DNA of 64,000 bases from Alligator mississippiensis (Eukaryota > Chordata > Crocodylia > Alligatoridae): contig NC_081824.1 of the NCBI RefSeq assembly GCF_030867095.1, positions 253,457,956-253,521,955 on the forward strand, in the 5' to 3' direction. Below, piece after piece: positions 33,646 to 46,500 of the stretch (its first letter is position 1; every line of letters begins with the position of its first letter). Below the pieces are notes generated by a model. The model searched no databases, was not told the origin of the DNA, and saw only the letters and a program-made list of their open reading frames with translations. Position numbers and translations under genes: made by a program.

Positions 33646-34815
33646 TAGGAGCTAGGGGGCACTGTGCTTCTGCTGGTGCTCTTGTTTGAATAAAATGCAA
33701 AACCAAGGACCTATGTGGTTCTGCTGTGAACTGTTAAAAGCTGCCGGGTTTTGCTTCGAAGGGGGTTGTATTGTGATAATGGATGGAGCAATATTTATAT
33801 GGTTTGTAGAGGCAATTAACAGTGTTTGTAAAGTCTGTGTAAAGATGTTTGGGTGGCAGGCATTGGGGGAAATGGAAGCTCATTATCACATTCAAATTCA
33901 GGGGAGATTAGAGCAATGTGTCTTGGCTGGGCAGCTTTCCACCATATCCTGGTCTTGCCTGTAAACAATGCAGCTTATTGATAATTCACTGAGAGGAACA
34001 CAAAAGTGGACCCTTGGAGAGTCTACTATTTAAGATTTAATTTAAGAGGGACAAAGTGGGAGCTGTTGGGTTGATTATTTAAATTCTTTCATTACACTAC
34101 ACAACTTTTTTTTTTCTCCTGAGAAAGTAGGAAAACCATGGAGAGCAGTCAGTGTAAAAGTTAGGAGGTACATTACTGTCAAGTATCAAACACCTGGTTA
34201 AAGCAAAAAAAAAAAAAAGTCAGATTTATCCAGGAATGAAAGCACATAACATTCTTCAAACCAATGTCAGCAGAGGACCCATCCCACTGATAGTGCATAT
34301 GAGACCAGAATTATTTCTGAATAGCAGCGTCTGTTGGGGCTGTATAAGCGCCCTTATCCTCCTCTTTGAAGGACATTAATGGCCTCAATCCTCCCTCAGT
34401 TCCCACTCACTGCCCTTGGCAGTGACATGGAACATGCTGAGTTTTCAATCTTCTACTCTCCTGTGAGTCTCAAACGCATTCAAGTTAGCTTTTGTGAGCA
34501 AATCTCTCTTTGTTTCTATGTAGCCGAACTTTAATATGAAGAAAATCAATGAGAGGGGAAAAATCAAGGGGAGATCCTCCTGTGCAGCAGGGCAACGTTC
34601 TTTACAATAGTTGTTGTGTACATGGTAGATGGTAAGTTTGTCACATGGTGGTCCTATGTTCTTGATCATTGAGCATAGCAGCGGCCTTGTTTGCCTTGAA
34701 GAAGGGCATGCTCCTGATGAGCATTCAGCTGGTGTTCTTTCTCATCCTGTACCAAAAAACAATATGTAAGGTTCATATTATATCTACTGCAACAATCTTT
34801 GGAAGTCATACATGG

Positions 34816-35825
34816 TTTCATAGTTTAATAGTTGGTAGGGTCGGAAGGGACCTGAGCAGATCATCAAGTCCGACCCCCTGCCATGGCAGGAAAAAGTACT
34901 GGGCTCAAACGACCCCAGCAAGGTGTTTGTCTAACCTCCTTTTAAAGACCCCCAGGGGAGGAGCCAATACCTCTTCGTTTGGAAGTTGGTTCCAGATCCT
35001 AGCCACCCTGACGGTGAAGTAGTGCCTCCTGATGTCTAGTCTGAATCTACCCTCTGCCAGCTCGTGACCATTATTTCTAGTCACTCCTGGTAGTGCTCAG
35101 GGGAACAGGGACTCCCCCAGTACCTGCTGGTCCCCTGTGACTAGTTTGTAACAGGCCACTAGATCCCCTCTCAAGCCTTCTCTTGTGGAGGCTGAACAGG
35201 TTCAGGTCCCGTAGCCTCTCCTTGTAGGGCCTGCCCTGCTGCCCCCTGAGTGGCCCTCCTCTGGACCCTCTCCATATTGGCCACATCCCTCCTGAAGTGC
35301 AGCGCCCAGAACTGGATGCAATACTCCAACTGTGGCCTGACCAGTGCCACATAGAGGGGGAGGATCACCTCCATGGACCTGCTCGAGATGCATCTGTAGA
35401 TGCGTGACAAGGTGTGGGTGGCCTTCCGGACCGCGTCCCCACACTGCCGGCCCACGTTCATTTTGGCATCAATAATGACTCCCAAGGTCCTTTTCTGCCT
35501 CTGCACTGACAAGAAGGGAGTTCCCCAGCCTGTAGGTCTGCTGCTGGTTCTTCCTCCCCAGGTGCAGCACCTTGCACTTGTCCGTGTTGAAACCCATTCT
35601 GTTCTCATCTGCCCACCCCTGTAACCTGTCTAGGTCCGATTGCAGCCTATTCCTCCCTTCTAGCGTGCCCACTTCCCCCCACATCTTGGTGTCGTCAGCA
35701 AATTTGAACAGGGTGCTTTTTACCTCCTCGTCCAAGTCACTGATGGTGATAGAGGAAAGATCCACCAGGTCAGATTGAAGCAGGTCATTGATGCCAAGTG
35801 TCCTGGCAATCAAACATGATGTTTT
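34816..35825 (-). mobile_element. CR1 3' half with RT palm
   Basis: On the minus strand the RT part reads SDLDEEVKSTLFKFADDTKM then LEGRNRLQSDLDRLQGWADE and FNTDKCKVLHLGRKN; the FADD catalytic motif is at about 35,691-35,702. A frameshift follows and another frame continues LSRIYRCISSRSMEVILPLY, VALVRPQLEYCIQFWA. The 3' end (GTCGGAAGGGACCTGAGCAG, ATCAAGTCCGACC) is near 34,840. Its 3'-end subfamily resembles 60,968-61,220. Confidence 0.88.
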
Positions 35826-35877
35826 GCCCATAGTTTGAATGGGCAGGAGATGTCATTTCAAAGCCAACAATACCTAT

Positions 35878-36345
35878 TCATAGATTTCTAGGGTCGGAAG
35901 GGACCTTGTAGATCATTGAGTCTGACCCCCTGCTCTAGGCAGGAAAGGGCACTGGAGTTAAATAACCCCAGTTAGGTGCCTGTCTAATCTTTTCTTGAAC
36001 ACCTCCAAGGTAGAGGAGAGCACCACCTGCTTTGGAAGCCCATTCCATATTTTGGCAACCCTCACCGTAAAGAATTTTTTCCTGATATCCAATCTAAATC
36101 TACTCTCCTTTATTTCTAATAACCCCAAGGGGCGCCCTAGTAAACAGAGTATCCCTTATTCCCTGCTGACCCCCCATGATGAGTTTATAGACAGCCACAA
36201 GATCACTTCTCAGCCTTCTCTTGTGGAGGCTGAAGAGATTCAGGTCCCTCAGTCTGTCTTCATAGGATCTTACCCACAGGCCCTCAGCCATACGAGTAGC
36301 CAGTCTCTGAACCCTGTCAAGGTTATCCACATCCCTCTTTCAAGT
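35878..36345 (-). mobile_element. CR1 3'-end fragment
   Basis: Terminal CR1 sequence GGGTCGGAAGGGACCTTGTA at 35,892 and, on the minus strand, MDNLDRVQRLATRMAEGLW, YEDRLRDLNLFSLHKRRLRS, DLVAVYKLIMGGQQGIRD. It stands tail-to-head with the CR1 at 34,816-35,825 in the same orientation. Confidence 0.88.
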
Positions 36346-36617
36346 TCTCCAGGACTGACAGCCCTCAGACTAGCACCCTCTTTATCAATGCCTTTGCTTT
36401 TGAACATGTCAACACAAACCCCAACAGAACAAGAGCTGGTATTTGCTTGCTGAAGTTGGCAATGTGTCAAGAAACTGACCTGCATTTGTACCTCAGTGAA
36501 AGTGGCAGATCCCTCCCACAAGGAAGGCCTGAAATATCCCACTAAAGATGCATCTTCCAAGTCCACATTGACATGGAGGTCAGGGAGCAAGGCACCAACA
36601 AAAAAAAAATGGCACAG

Positions 36618-36940
36618 AACATCATGATATCAGTCCTGACTTCAGCACCAAGACCTGCCCTGGTCTTGAAGCTTGCAATAATCAGCAAGCCCTTCCAGTA
36701 CTGAGATTTGCTTTAAAGCAGTGATATCGAAGTCATCTGACCCCCATGGGCCAGACAAGCCTAATTAGGTCTGTCTACTCACCCTTCACCCCCCTCATAC
36801 TGGATCCAGCACCTGTGGCATTCACTCTGGGTCCCATGTTGCACACAGCAGTTGTCCTGGCTTGTCTGAGTTCCACATCACATGCAGTGTGGGTCCTGGA
36901 GCGGGCATCACATGCAGCACACATCCTGGACCAGCTGGAA
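36618..36940 (+). repeat. Arm 1 of an inverted repeat (hAT end plus flank)
   Basis: This segment aligns to the reverse complement of 40,160-40,472. It contains about 100 bases of flank (GATATCAGTCCTGACTTCAG, CACCAAGACCTGCCCT, TTGCAATAATCAG) followed by CTTTAAAG and the left part of the hAT at 36,719. Identity looks about 80-85% by eye. Confidence 0.8.
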
Positions 36941-37123
36941 TGGGTGGCACAGATTGCAGAGTGACAGGAGCAGGCACCATGTGTGGCATGGATCCTGGAG
37001 CACCTGCATCATGTGCTATGGGGTCCTGGGTGTGGCACGTGGGGCTGGTCCAGAGACCCAGAGGCCAGATGATAGGGCTCCACAGGCTACATCCAGCCCA
37101 TGGGCCATATTTTTGAGACCCTG
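36719..37123. mobile_element. hAT-like element with 8-bp target duplication
   Basis: Starts CAGTGATATCGAAGTCATC and ends CATATTTTTGAGACCCTG (inverse CAGGGTCTCAAAAATATG). Flanks CTTTAAAG (36,711-36,718) and CTTTAAGG (37,124-37,131) match 7/8. The interior repeats the words GGATCCTGGAGC and CACATGCAG. It is non-coding. Confidence 0.8.
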
Positions 37124-37737
37124 CTTTAAGGGAGGGAAGTGACCTTTAAAGGAAGTTCCTAACTGACCTGGTACAGATCCTAGCTCCATGAATGGCGCGT
37201 GCCCCGATGGTTGGGGGGGCATGGCTGCGCTGGTAGTGGTAAGCTGGGAGCTCCTGCAGACGCCGCTGGCACTGGCAGCAGAGGAGTGAATGGGGTGTGG
37301 TGAGTGCTGCAGGGCATGCACCGCCACGCTCGAGGTGCACGTGCACCCCCTATGTGTCGCCTCTCCCTAGCTCTAACCACCTGACCTATCCTTAGCACCA
37401 CTTTTTTAGTGGGGCAAAGCATTACCAGTACAAGGTTCTGTCTTTTGCATGCTCCACAGCACCAAGACTTTGCAAAATGTGTTGTTGTGGTAGTGGCACA
37501 TCACAGATTGAGTTATTTTGGCCTAGGATAGATTTCATGGTAGAGAGGGCTTTCCTGCCAGATGATAGTGTCTTCTGGCTTCAGTCATTACTGAGTGGGG
37601 GAATCAAAACCAGCTGTGACATATGAACTTGCTTTACATCACTTACATTATTGCCCGACTTCACCTGAGACCTGTGCAGCTTTGGTGCAGGTGCCTTTTC
37701 ACGTGCTTGAGGGAGGGAATTGGGTCATTTATCTATA

Positions 37738-37761
37738 TCACATCATATATATATGATGTGA
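37738..37761. repeat. 24-bp perfect palindrome in AT-rich DNA
   Basis: TCACATCATATA followed by its exact reverse complement TATATGATGTGA, with more TA-rich sequence to the right. It may be a simple-repeat derivative. Confidence 0.7.
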
Positions 37762-39149
37762 AATATATATATTTATCTATATTCAAACTCAGGGATAAAA
37801 TGGTCTCCTGAGGAAATGTCGGCATATAGTCACTTTGGAGCTATCAGGCACTACAGTGCATTCCTGCTCCACTCCAGGGATCCAGAGTCGTAGTGCTAAC
37901 AGATAACACCACAGCTTGGGAAGGAGCAACCAAGGTAATTTCTGCCCTGTCTGGAAGCCATTCATCTCTGGACTAGGTGAATCTGTTACTGGATTACATC
38001 ACTGGCATTACATCTTTTTATTTAGAACTTTCTAATTATGTGTGGTTCTTCAGGGACCCAATACCATGCAGCAGGGGTTGTAACTCTTTAAAAGAGTGGT
38101 GGGCTGCCAAGCCCCCACTCCCACAGTTGGTCCTCTGCTGCTCTGATTCCCTCCCTGCTCTGTGCTGCTCCTTCCACTTATTGCGTGCCACCCAAAACCA
38201 TGAGGGGCTGAGGGCACAGAGCAGGAAGCTTTAAGTGTCTGTGTGAATGCAGTCCCTTTAAAGCATCTGCATTCAAGCAGCAATTTAAAATGGCTCCTTT
38301 AAATTGGTGCCCCTTCCCTTTGCCCCCTTCACTGTATCAGAGCTGTCAGAGGTAACTCCAGTCCAGGTCCCCCCTCCCAATTCCTTTCTCATCCTCATGG
38401 TATTGCTTTCTCTGCGACTCTTGAGAGGCCTGAGGAAACTGAGGTGAGACGCTGGATCAAGGATCATGATAGCCCTAGCGTGCATCAGGCAGCTCTAACA
38501 TTTGGGTCCGACCTTCTTCTGAGTACAGTTCTGATGACTTCATGTAGGCTTTCACGGCATCGGTCAGCCTACACCTGGACCCAGCTTTTATATTTCATCA
38601 GCCTGGATACTGGCTGAAAAGCTGTTCAGCTGGCATTCGAAATATTCTGCTCCAGAGCAGGAAAGCTTTGCCTAGACTGCATTAGAAAACCTTTTTCACT
38701 TAGCTTTACATATGGGCATTGGGGTACCAGCTGTCTCCCTTAGCAACCTGTTTCCTGCACCACCTACCAATGAAAATTGGCTTGTACATAGCCATTATAT
38801 CAGCTTGAAATAAAGTGAGGTTCCAGCCCTTGTGGATCCCCCAGTGAATACCTGTTAAGCATCATTCTCTGAGAACAGGGTTACCTTTGGGCTTCTTATT
38901 GCATCCTTGCCTAAAGGTGCTTTACGTGAACCATGTGCGTCTCCTCCCTGTGTTCTTTCCCAAGCTTTGCATAACTCTTGGGGAAGCTCAACATAGTATG
39001 TTTGATGTAGTAAGGATCCTATTGTATTACCTCTGTGGTCAGAATCATTCAGAATACAAGCAAGTTTGTTCTGATGGGGTTAAGGGTCAGGCAGATATCC
39101 ATGCAGTTTCCGACTGTATAGAAATGTGTAAGGAGCTAATCAAGTTATA

Positions 39150-39610
39150 CAGGTTTCCCTCACTTTATGCTGCACATGCGTTCCTGGGAAACGGTACATA
39201 ACTCGAATTTGCATAAAGGGAACCCACTTTACAATGTAACAAATAGGGATGCGTTCTAAGACCTCAACTGTACTGACCCCCAGACCCATTTCTGCCACTT
39301 TTACAAGACAATTTTGGTACTCACCAACAGCAGAGAGGGGTAAGAGATTCTTAGAATCCATAATGGAGATGACAACTACAGAAACATGTTGCAGACAGCG
39401 AGCAAGGAGCACAGATTCACACAGGAGACTATATTTTGGTGCGCATCACTCCCACAATGCTTCACACAAAGCAGCTGACTGCGGGCTTCCACCATACCGA
39501 TCGCATAAGAGTACATTTACTTTGCATATAACCAATTTATGGTATAAAAAGGGTCATCTCATAAGAGCGAATTCACACATACCGAACCCGCTTAAAGAAA
39601 GGAAAACCTG
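39150..39610. mobile_element. pogo/Tigger-like MITE with TA target duplication
   Basis: Starts CAGGTTTCCCTCACTTTATG and ends TTAAAGAAAGGAAAACCTG. Both termini are flanked by TA (39,148-39,149; 39,611-39,612). CAGG...CCTG ends and a TA duplication fit the Tc1/mariner-pogo (Tigger) group. The 461-bp body has GCATAAAGGG / CTTTGCATAT type words but no transposase. Confidence 0.7.
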
Positions 39611-40036
39611 TATTCATGATAAGCACATTAGAGCTCAGTTCTCTTACATAGCCTCAGATACTTGTTGAAGAATGTCCCTGTTCTGTCATTCTGTATTGTA
39701 GCTGTAGAGCACAGTCCATACTTTTACAAGACACTGTCCTTTGTGAAAGGCTTTCAGCTCAGATGCCAGTTTTGGTAGGGCAATTCTGCAGCTGTTGTTT
39801 AAGGTAAGAATCCTTGTACACACCTCCAAACACAACAGCTTGTTTAGTCATTCAGAGTGAAACACAGATTGGCATCATGCAAAGAGGGAATAATGACTTG
39901 CCCTGCAGTGACTGCGACTCTGAGGTGCATTGACCACATGAATTCCATGGTCCTGTTCCTTTAGGCTTCCATATTGGCAAAACAGTTGAAGAACTCTTGG
40001 GTCTGCTCCATCCCTTATAAAGGGTATAAGAGGATA

Positions 40037-40143
40037 GGTTATAGCCATGTTGGCCTAAGGACATAGGTAGACAAGGTTCTTTGGGTATCTTTTTTTCCAA
40101 CTACTTGAGTTTGTCTAATAATTCTTCTTTGCAAGCTTTCAGA
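40037..40143 (+). repeat. SINE-like repeat, truncated
   Basis: GGTTATAGCCATGTTGGCCT, AAGGACATAGG, GGTTCTTTGGGTATC, CAACTACTTGAGTTTGTCTA, GCAAGCTTTC match in order the copy at 43,179-43,590. It ends where the inverted hAT arm begins. Confidence 0.7.
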
Positions 40144-40159
40144 TACAATTATCCTTGTG

Positions 40160-40472
40160 GTCCAGGATGTGTGCTGCACATGGTGCCCACTTCAGGACCC
40201 ACACCGCACATGATGTGGATCCCAGATGACCCAGGGCAGCTGCTGTGTGCAACATGGGACCCAGAGTGGGTGCCACAGGTGCTGAATCCAGCACGGTGGA
40301 GGTGAAAGGGTGGGTACATGGACCCAAACTGGCTCATCTGGCCCGTGGGGGTCAAAGACTTTGACAGCACTGCTTTAAAGTAAATCCCAATACTGGAAGG
40401 GCTTACTGATTATTGTAAGCTTCAAGACTAGGGCAGGTCTTGGTGCTGAAGTCAGGACTGATATCACGACCA
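40160..40472 (-). repeat. Arm 2 of an inverted repeat (hAT end plus flank)
   Basis: Reverse complement of 36,618-36,940. It contains the left end of the same hAT family (ending ...GACAGCACTG at 40,372 on the plus strand), the octamer CTTTAAAG (40,373-40,380), and the same flank as arm 1. The hAT is broken off after CTGGACCA at about 40,160. Confidence 0.8.
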
Positions 40473-40480
40473 TCTGCAGA

Positions 40481-40598
40481 TGCTTCTTCATCCTGATAAA
40501 GAGTGTTTATGCCCAAAAGCTTGCTAATAAGAATTTTTCCAACAATTTGAGTTGGTTTAATAAAAGATATTGGATTTAACCAAAGAACCTTGTCTGCC
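40481..40598 (-). repeat. SINE-like repeat, opposite orientation
   Basis: On the minus strand: GGCAGACAAGGTTCTTTGG, TATCTTTTATTAAACCAACT, GTTGGAAAAA, GCAAGCTTTTGGGCATAAAC. Same family as 40,037 and 43,179. It lies immediately beyond the outer end of inverted-repeat arm 2. Confidence 0.7.
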
Positions 40599-43178
40599 TT
40601 TATAGGGGGAGACACTTGTACATCTAGGATGCAGGTGTAGCCCCACAGCAGCGGATGCTGCTGACCAACATAGTCTGATCTTGAGCACATGTCTGGCAAG
40701 AGTGGAACGGATGTGGATAGGGCACCTTGAAGAACCACAGTTAAGGAAAGTAACTAGCTGTTCTTTTTCCAAAAACAATTTCTGTCGTCAGCTCTGCATA
40801 GGAATCTTATGCTCACCCAAGCTCATAGCTGCTTGACTACCAATAGAAAGGTGGAAAGTTGATAACACTGGTACTTGTGTGTGAATTTTGTAATAAAATG
40901 TGCTGAATTAACTTGCCTCCTGGCTGAATCTCACCCCGCATCCACAGAGCAGGTAAAGGAAATAGTGGTAGAGCAAGTGCTACCTAATAATTGCCAAGGC
41001 TGGATTCAAATTGGCTGCCCTAGTGGTGAAAGGCTGTGTATCTCACTACCTGTTTCTTCACTTCTTCAATTTCCCTGACATACATCGATGTGAGTAGTTA
41101 AGATATTTTGTGCTCTAGTCACCCCTTCTCCCAAAGGAATCCTTCTACCTGTTGTGTTGCCACTGTCGAATGGAGGGCCTGAACACATGGCAAGCAGTGC
41201 CAGAAGGGTTATGATTTCCCCTTCACTCAAGATAAAGGCAGCACTCCAGTCTCCACCCTTACGTCTAACCGTGCCACAACCATTTGTGAATTAATGACAC
41301 GGATATTTGTGAAGAGGCTATCCATGGCTTAAATGTGTAGTGCTCTTGAATTGTTACCACAGCATCTGTGTCTCTCTCTCTCAGCTTTAGCAGGTCTGTT
41401 TCATATAGGTGACAGGCTGTCAAATGGAGGGTTTATTTCAGCTGCGTGTTTTCCACTTGTGAAAAATTTTGAAAGAAACTGAGGTGTTTATTTCTTCATC
41501 AGAAGATGTCATGTTTAAAGTTTTTGAAGACTGGAAATTTGTCCACTGAGAGAAAATAATGGATGGTAGTGAGGGCAGGTTTTCAATGTGTATCGAGGTA
41601 TAGATTGATGTGTGTGTCTGGTAGTCAAACTGATTGGTCCAACTTAATTAGAAGATGTATTTGAGAAAGTCAGCAAGCTTGCTTGCTGGACTACAAGGGC
41701 TGTTATGACTTAATTAAAATATTTGTATGTGCCACTTAAGTATTGGGAAATTTGCCAGCCCAAACAAAATGGCCTACCTTGATGACAGAAGTGGAAACAA
41801 AAGTTAATTCTTTCTTTTTCGTGAATATGCCTAAGAGTAGAACATTTTTGTCAGGGTGTCTTTTTTTTTTCTTTCTTCAAGTTGCAGCAGAAAGTAGCTT
41901 TTTCTATAATAGGGTTGATATCACAGTAGCAACCTGCTGCCTTTATGAAAGCTCTGCACCTCCATATTGGAAAGATGCTTTGGTCTGAAAAATGCTAGAT
42001 TTACTCTAAAAGTAAGAGAATTAGACATTTCAATGTTTGGTTGAGCATTTACATGTTACATTCTAGCTCAAATGGCTTGTTGGTTCGCATGCTGTATTTG
42101 GAGAAAATGAAGTGTAATTGTTACAAGAACCTTTTTTGGATAGTATTGAGCCGAATCCTTCTTCTATTGAAGTGAGGGATTTTTGCCATTTGATTTAATT
42201 GAGAATAGGAATTTTTAGTGCTCAAGAGAATGTTACTGAATGTCATTTAGTTTAAGAAAAAATCCTCTTCCTGAAGGACAGGGAGAGATGTCAAAGGCTC
42301 CAGGATTGTGGGGTGTGTGTGCAATCGGGCTTCTTTCTACCAGTGAATTATAGTTTAGGAAAAATAGAAGGATCCCTCACTAGGTTACAGCAAGCACAAA
42401 AATTTTCTGTTTAGTTCCAGGTGGTAGAGGCTTATGGTTTTGGAACGAAAGCTCTAGTCCTGGCTCTGCATGCATGTGCGTGGTTTATCATGGAGAGGCT
42501 GTAGCCTGTCTGTAATCAAGGTTGAAGCCAGGATCCTCTTATATAAGCCTGATTATAATCCCTTTTATAAACACTAAAGCAAGAAAAGGGGAGAGAGAGC
42601 TTGGTGTTTTCTCAGGTTTTAAAAGTCGCATTAAGAGCTATAGTAGATTAAAAAATTGAATCAAATGTGTGACCTGAGATTTAAAGCTTGTAGGTTTTGT
42701 AAGCTTTGTAATGTATATGTCCATTTCTCTGCCCTTAAAAGAGAGAGAAAAAACCTCCTCTCAGTTTCTCAAAATTGGAAACATAGGTATAGACTGTCAT
42801 GTCCAATTAGCACCAACGCGAGGTTTAAGAGTGGGAATAGTAAAAATGTTAAAGACATTGTTAAGCAGTGAAAGTGAAAGAGGGAAATCCAGTAACAAAA
42901 ACAGCTCCATTTGCTCAGCTGCTCTTAAGAAGTGAAAGGAAATTCTAAAATCTGATCAAATGACTTTTCCTGCTGTGTGTCCAACCAAAATGCCTCCTAG
43001 GCCTAGGCAAGCTGCGCACAAGTCTACCTGCTCCACTGAAGAGCATGATTAAGACTTCATTTCACAGCTTCAGTTCAGGGTCATCTTTAGTGACCACCTC
43101 TGAGAAAGGTGCATTATCAGCTTGATTCTCAGGGGACCACAGCTGCAGAAGACAGCACTGGTAATTTGCTGGGTTTTT

Positions 43179-43590
43179 GGTTATAGCCATGTTGGTCTAA
43201 GGACATAGGCAGGTAAGGTTCATAGATTGTAAGGACAGATGGGACCTCGGAAGATCATCGGATCCAACCCCTTGCACCAAGCAGGGAAGACAGCTGGTGT
43301 CAAGTGACCCCAGCAAGGTGACTGTCTAGTCTCCTCTTGAAGATATTCAGGGTAGGCGATTGTATCGCCTCTGGAGGGAGCTTATTCCACACTGTGGACA
43401 TCCTGACTATGAAGACGTTTTTCCTAATGTTGAGCCTGAACCAGTCTTCCAGGAGTTTGTGGCCATTAGGGGTTCTTTGGGTAGATGTGTGATATCTTTT
43501 ATTAGACCAACTGAGTAGTTGGAAAAAAGTTCTTTACAAGCTTTTGGGCACAATCTCCCTTCTTCAGGCATAGGAAGTCTCTGTGCCAAC
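43179..43590 (+). repeat. SINE-like repeat interrupted by a CR1 end
   Basis: Left part GGTTATAGCCATGTTGGTCT ... GCAGGTAAGGTTC (to 43,218) and right part GGTTCTTTGGGTAGATGTGT ... CAAGCTTTTGGGCAC, TTCTTCAGGCATAGG (from 43,471) belong together, as shown by the uninterrupted copy at 40,037. A CR1 3' end lies between. Confidence 0.75.
43219..43470 (-). mobile_element. CR1 3'-end inserted in a SINE-like repeat
   Basis: TCATAGATTGTAAGGACAGA, TGGGACCTCGGAAGATCATC, GGATCCAACCCC, with coding-end remnants (MFFVMRMSTVWNKLP-like) on the minus strand. 5'-truncated after about 250 bp, typical of CR1. Confidence 0.85.
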
Positions 43591-46500
43591 ACTTAAGTAA
43601 AAACATTAGGGCAAAGCTGAGAACAGAATCCTGGTTCTGTGGTGGTGGGCCCATGCTTTCTGTCCCGACAGTGGTGTCAACTCTCACACTGGGGAAACCA
43701 ACCGTATGCATCTGCCTTTGTGAATGGTCTGAGATAACAGACCTAAAACATTGTGAATGTGAAAAAACATTATTATATAGGTTTTTCAGATGGGGCTCAC
43801 TAAATTCAAAATTTTTTTCTTGGAGGCCCTATCATCTCAGTCAAGATAGCAGTCCTCAGCTCCCTTGCATCAGCATCTGCAGATTGATGGGTGTGTGGAT
43901 TTTCAGTTTTTTCACTGCTGCTTTACTCTTCATGTATTTATGCTAGAAAATGTTTCCAATTGCCATTCTGTGAAGGTTTCATGCAGCTGGGGAGACTACA
44001 GCTGTTCCTTTAAGCAGGAAAGGAGCTAGCAAAGCAGGGAGGGCTGGTGTGAGAAGGAGCTTAGTTGAATGTCAGTAAGAAAAGTCAGATGTTAAATCAA
44101 CTTTGCGAATAATGCTGCAGAGCACTTGCAATCCCCAGATGTTTGTAGACAATGGAACATCAGGGGCATCAGGTACGCAAGTGTCTTAGATTGAAAGTCA
44201 CTTTATGTACAGCTGGAGATGGTGAACAGTGCGGTACTTCATTTGCCAGAGGTCTCTGGCAAAGGTTTTTGTTCTCTGTGCTTTAAAACCATGCAGTCTG
44301 CAGAAATATACTTTCAGGAGACAAATTCTGGCAACCTTGCAGCAATCTAAATAACTCAATACCATCTCTTTAAATGGATTTATTTTTAGTACTTAAGAAA
44401 AAAGCAGGCAGTCAAATATCCCCAAGTACTTTTGTCTGTTCATGCAGGTCAGCTATGTGCCGTGTGAGAGAGGACAAGCTGCAACTCACTATCCGGTAGA
44501 GGGAGCTCCACTGTTCTTTCTCTAGGCGGCAGTCATTAAATTTAACCAGAATAGAAAGCTTTCTCATTGCTTTGTTTTCTGCAGCTTGGCTAATTGTATG
44601 TCCAGTTGGGTGTTATGGCTTTGGTGTTTCCTTTCCCTTCTCACAGGCTAATCATATTTTTAAACCTGGTTGAGTACTGCATTTCATAGTCAGAGTCAAG
44701 GTCAATCAGAAAGAAAAATGTCAGGACTAGTCATTGAAAGGGAGAGTGGGCTGAGGTGAGGGGGAGAGTGAGAGATCCAACAGAGGATTAAGCAGACTTG
44801 TATTAGGCTTTGTTATTTATGGCACTTAATTAAGACATTTCATTTTTACTGAAAAAGTAAACTTTGAGTCAGAGTACTTACCAGGGTACCATACAAATCT
44901 GATACTCAAGCTAGAAGAAAACTTATAAAGTTAACTGTGGTGGATGAAAAATTTTGGGAGGTTTTTCCTTCTTTTCCTCTGAGTGCCTATATCACCTCCA
45001 TACAGCTCTCTCCTATTTTTCTACTCTGCTTTCTATTTTTATTATTATGGGAAAAATCTGAAGGTACATATTACATTGCATTTATTCCTAGTTTCTAGTA
45101 AAGAAGGATGCAGTATGTCCAAAGAGTGAACAATGATTCATCCTAAAATTATATTGGAGAAGACATTAAGCAGGGTACTGTGGAGAATAGGACTGAATTG
45201 GCAAGGAGATGGAGTGTGTGTCCTAAAGTTATCCAAAGGCATCATCAGATTTTCCTGGTTGATGAAATCAGAAGTAGCTAATTTTCCCCCTCTTCATTTC
45301 ATCGTTCTTGTTTTGGGAAATGACCTCAGGTGCCACTCAAGCGGACTTTTTTTTCATCATGCTGGTTTCCAGGGATGCCGTGTAGTAGTAGCATGTTGTT
45401 GACCAGAATCTCCCCCTACCCTTGCCCCCCTTCCTCTTTTTGTCCACTGCATGGGTGTGAAATTTAAACTGGCCCAGGAAGCAGAAATATTAAAATAAAT
45501 TTTCTCTGAAGCTTCAGTCCTGCACAACCCATTCTTGTCTCTTGACAGCAGAATTTTTTACATTTAGAGTTTGGTTTTCCTAGATACCATTCTCCAACCC
45601 CGACTGTCTCAAAGTACCAAGTGCCAAGGTAGGGCACTGTCTATGCAACTTTGCTCTGGACTGGGCTGTTGCAAATAGAGGGTTTGGGCCAAACTCCTGA
45701 TTTATGCCTAGATTTTGTATGTTGATCTCTGTAACGACCACATCTTCTCTGGGTGCCCAGCTTCTCCCTTCACTCTGGACTACTCCAGGCGCATCTGGCA
45801 GAAGCATCTGCCTTCTCTCACAGCTTAGTCTCCCCATTTCCTTGATCAGGCCTTGCACTAGCCTTGGGTCTTCAGTGTCAAGTCCAGATTACTTGCTCTC
45901 ACTTCTAAGGCTATTAGCTAGCCTCACCTATGTCTTTCCTTATATTTTTCTTCTTACTCCCACTAACTCTCTATTCCCACATACTTGTCTTTCTATCTTC
46001 TTTGTCCCCATCTGATTCCATGTCTTCGTACATCTTTCATCCCTTTCCGCTTTCAAGCAGTTACTAGGAAGCACATGGTCCATGAAGCAGTCAAGGTATG
46101 TATCTACTCTTCTCTGTTCTATGCAGTATCAATTTATGTCCTTAAGCTACATGGGATCTGGCCTGGGCACTCTGAGTTTTATCTATTTTATGATACTTAC
46201 ATACATCTGTTGTCAAAACTGTGATTTAAAAACATAAAAGCTCAAAACTGGACTTGAAAAATCCACTCATCCTGACATCAGAAATTCTCCTCGGAAAGAA
46301 AAGGTTTCAAAGCAAGTGAAGAACTTCATCATCTAGTAAGTTTCTCATCTTCATGCATGGGAAGATAGCTTTCCAGGTGTAATTGTAATGTTAACTTTAG
46401 TGTCTTTGCTACTGCTCAAAGCTTTGGCAAGCAGCAGCAGAGTAAAACTGACCAGATGCTGCTCAATTTCAGCGCTGGTCTCCAGAACTGTGTCAGAAAT

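Noticed and set aside
40403..40738. A 111-codon frame on the minus strand
   Set aside because: It spans the inverted hAT flank and a SINE-like repeat and has no domain.
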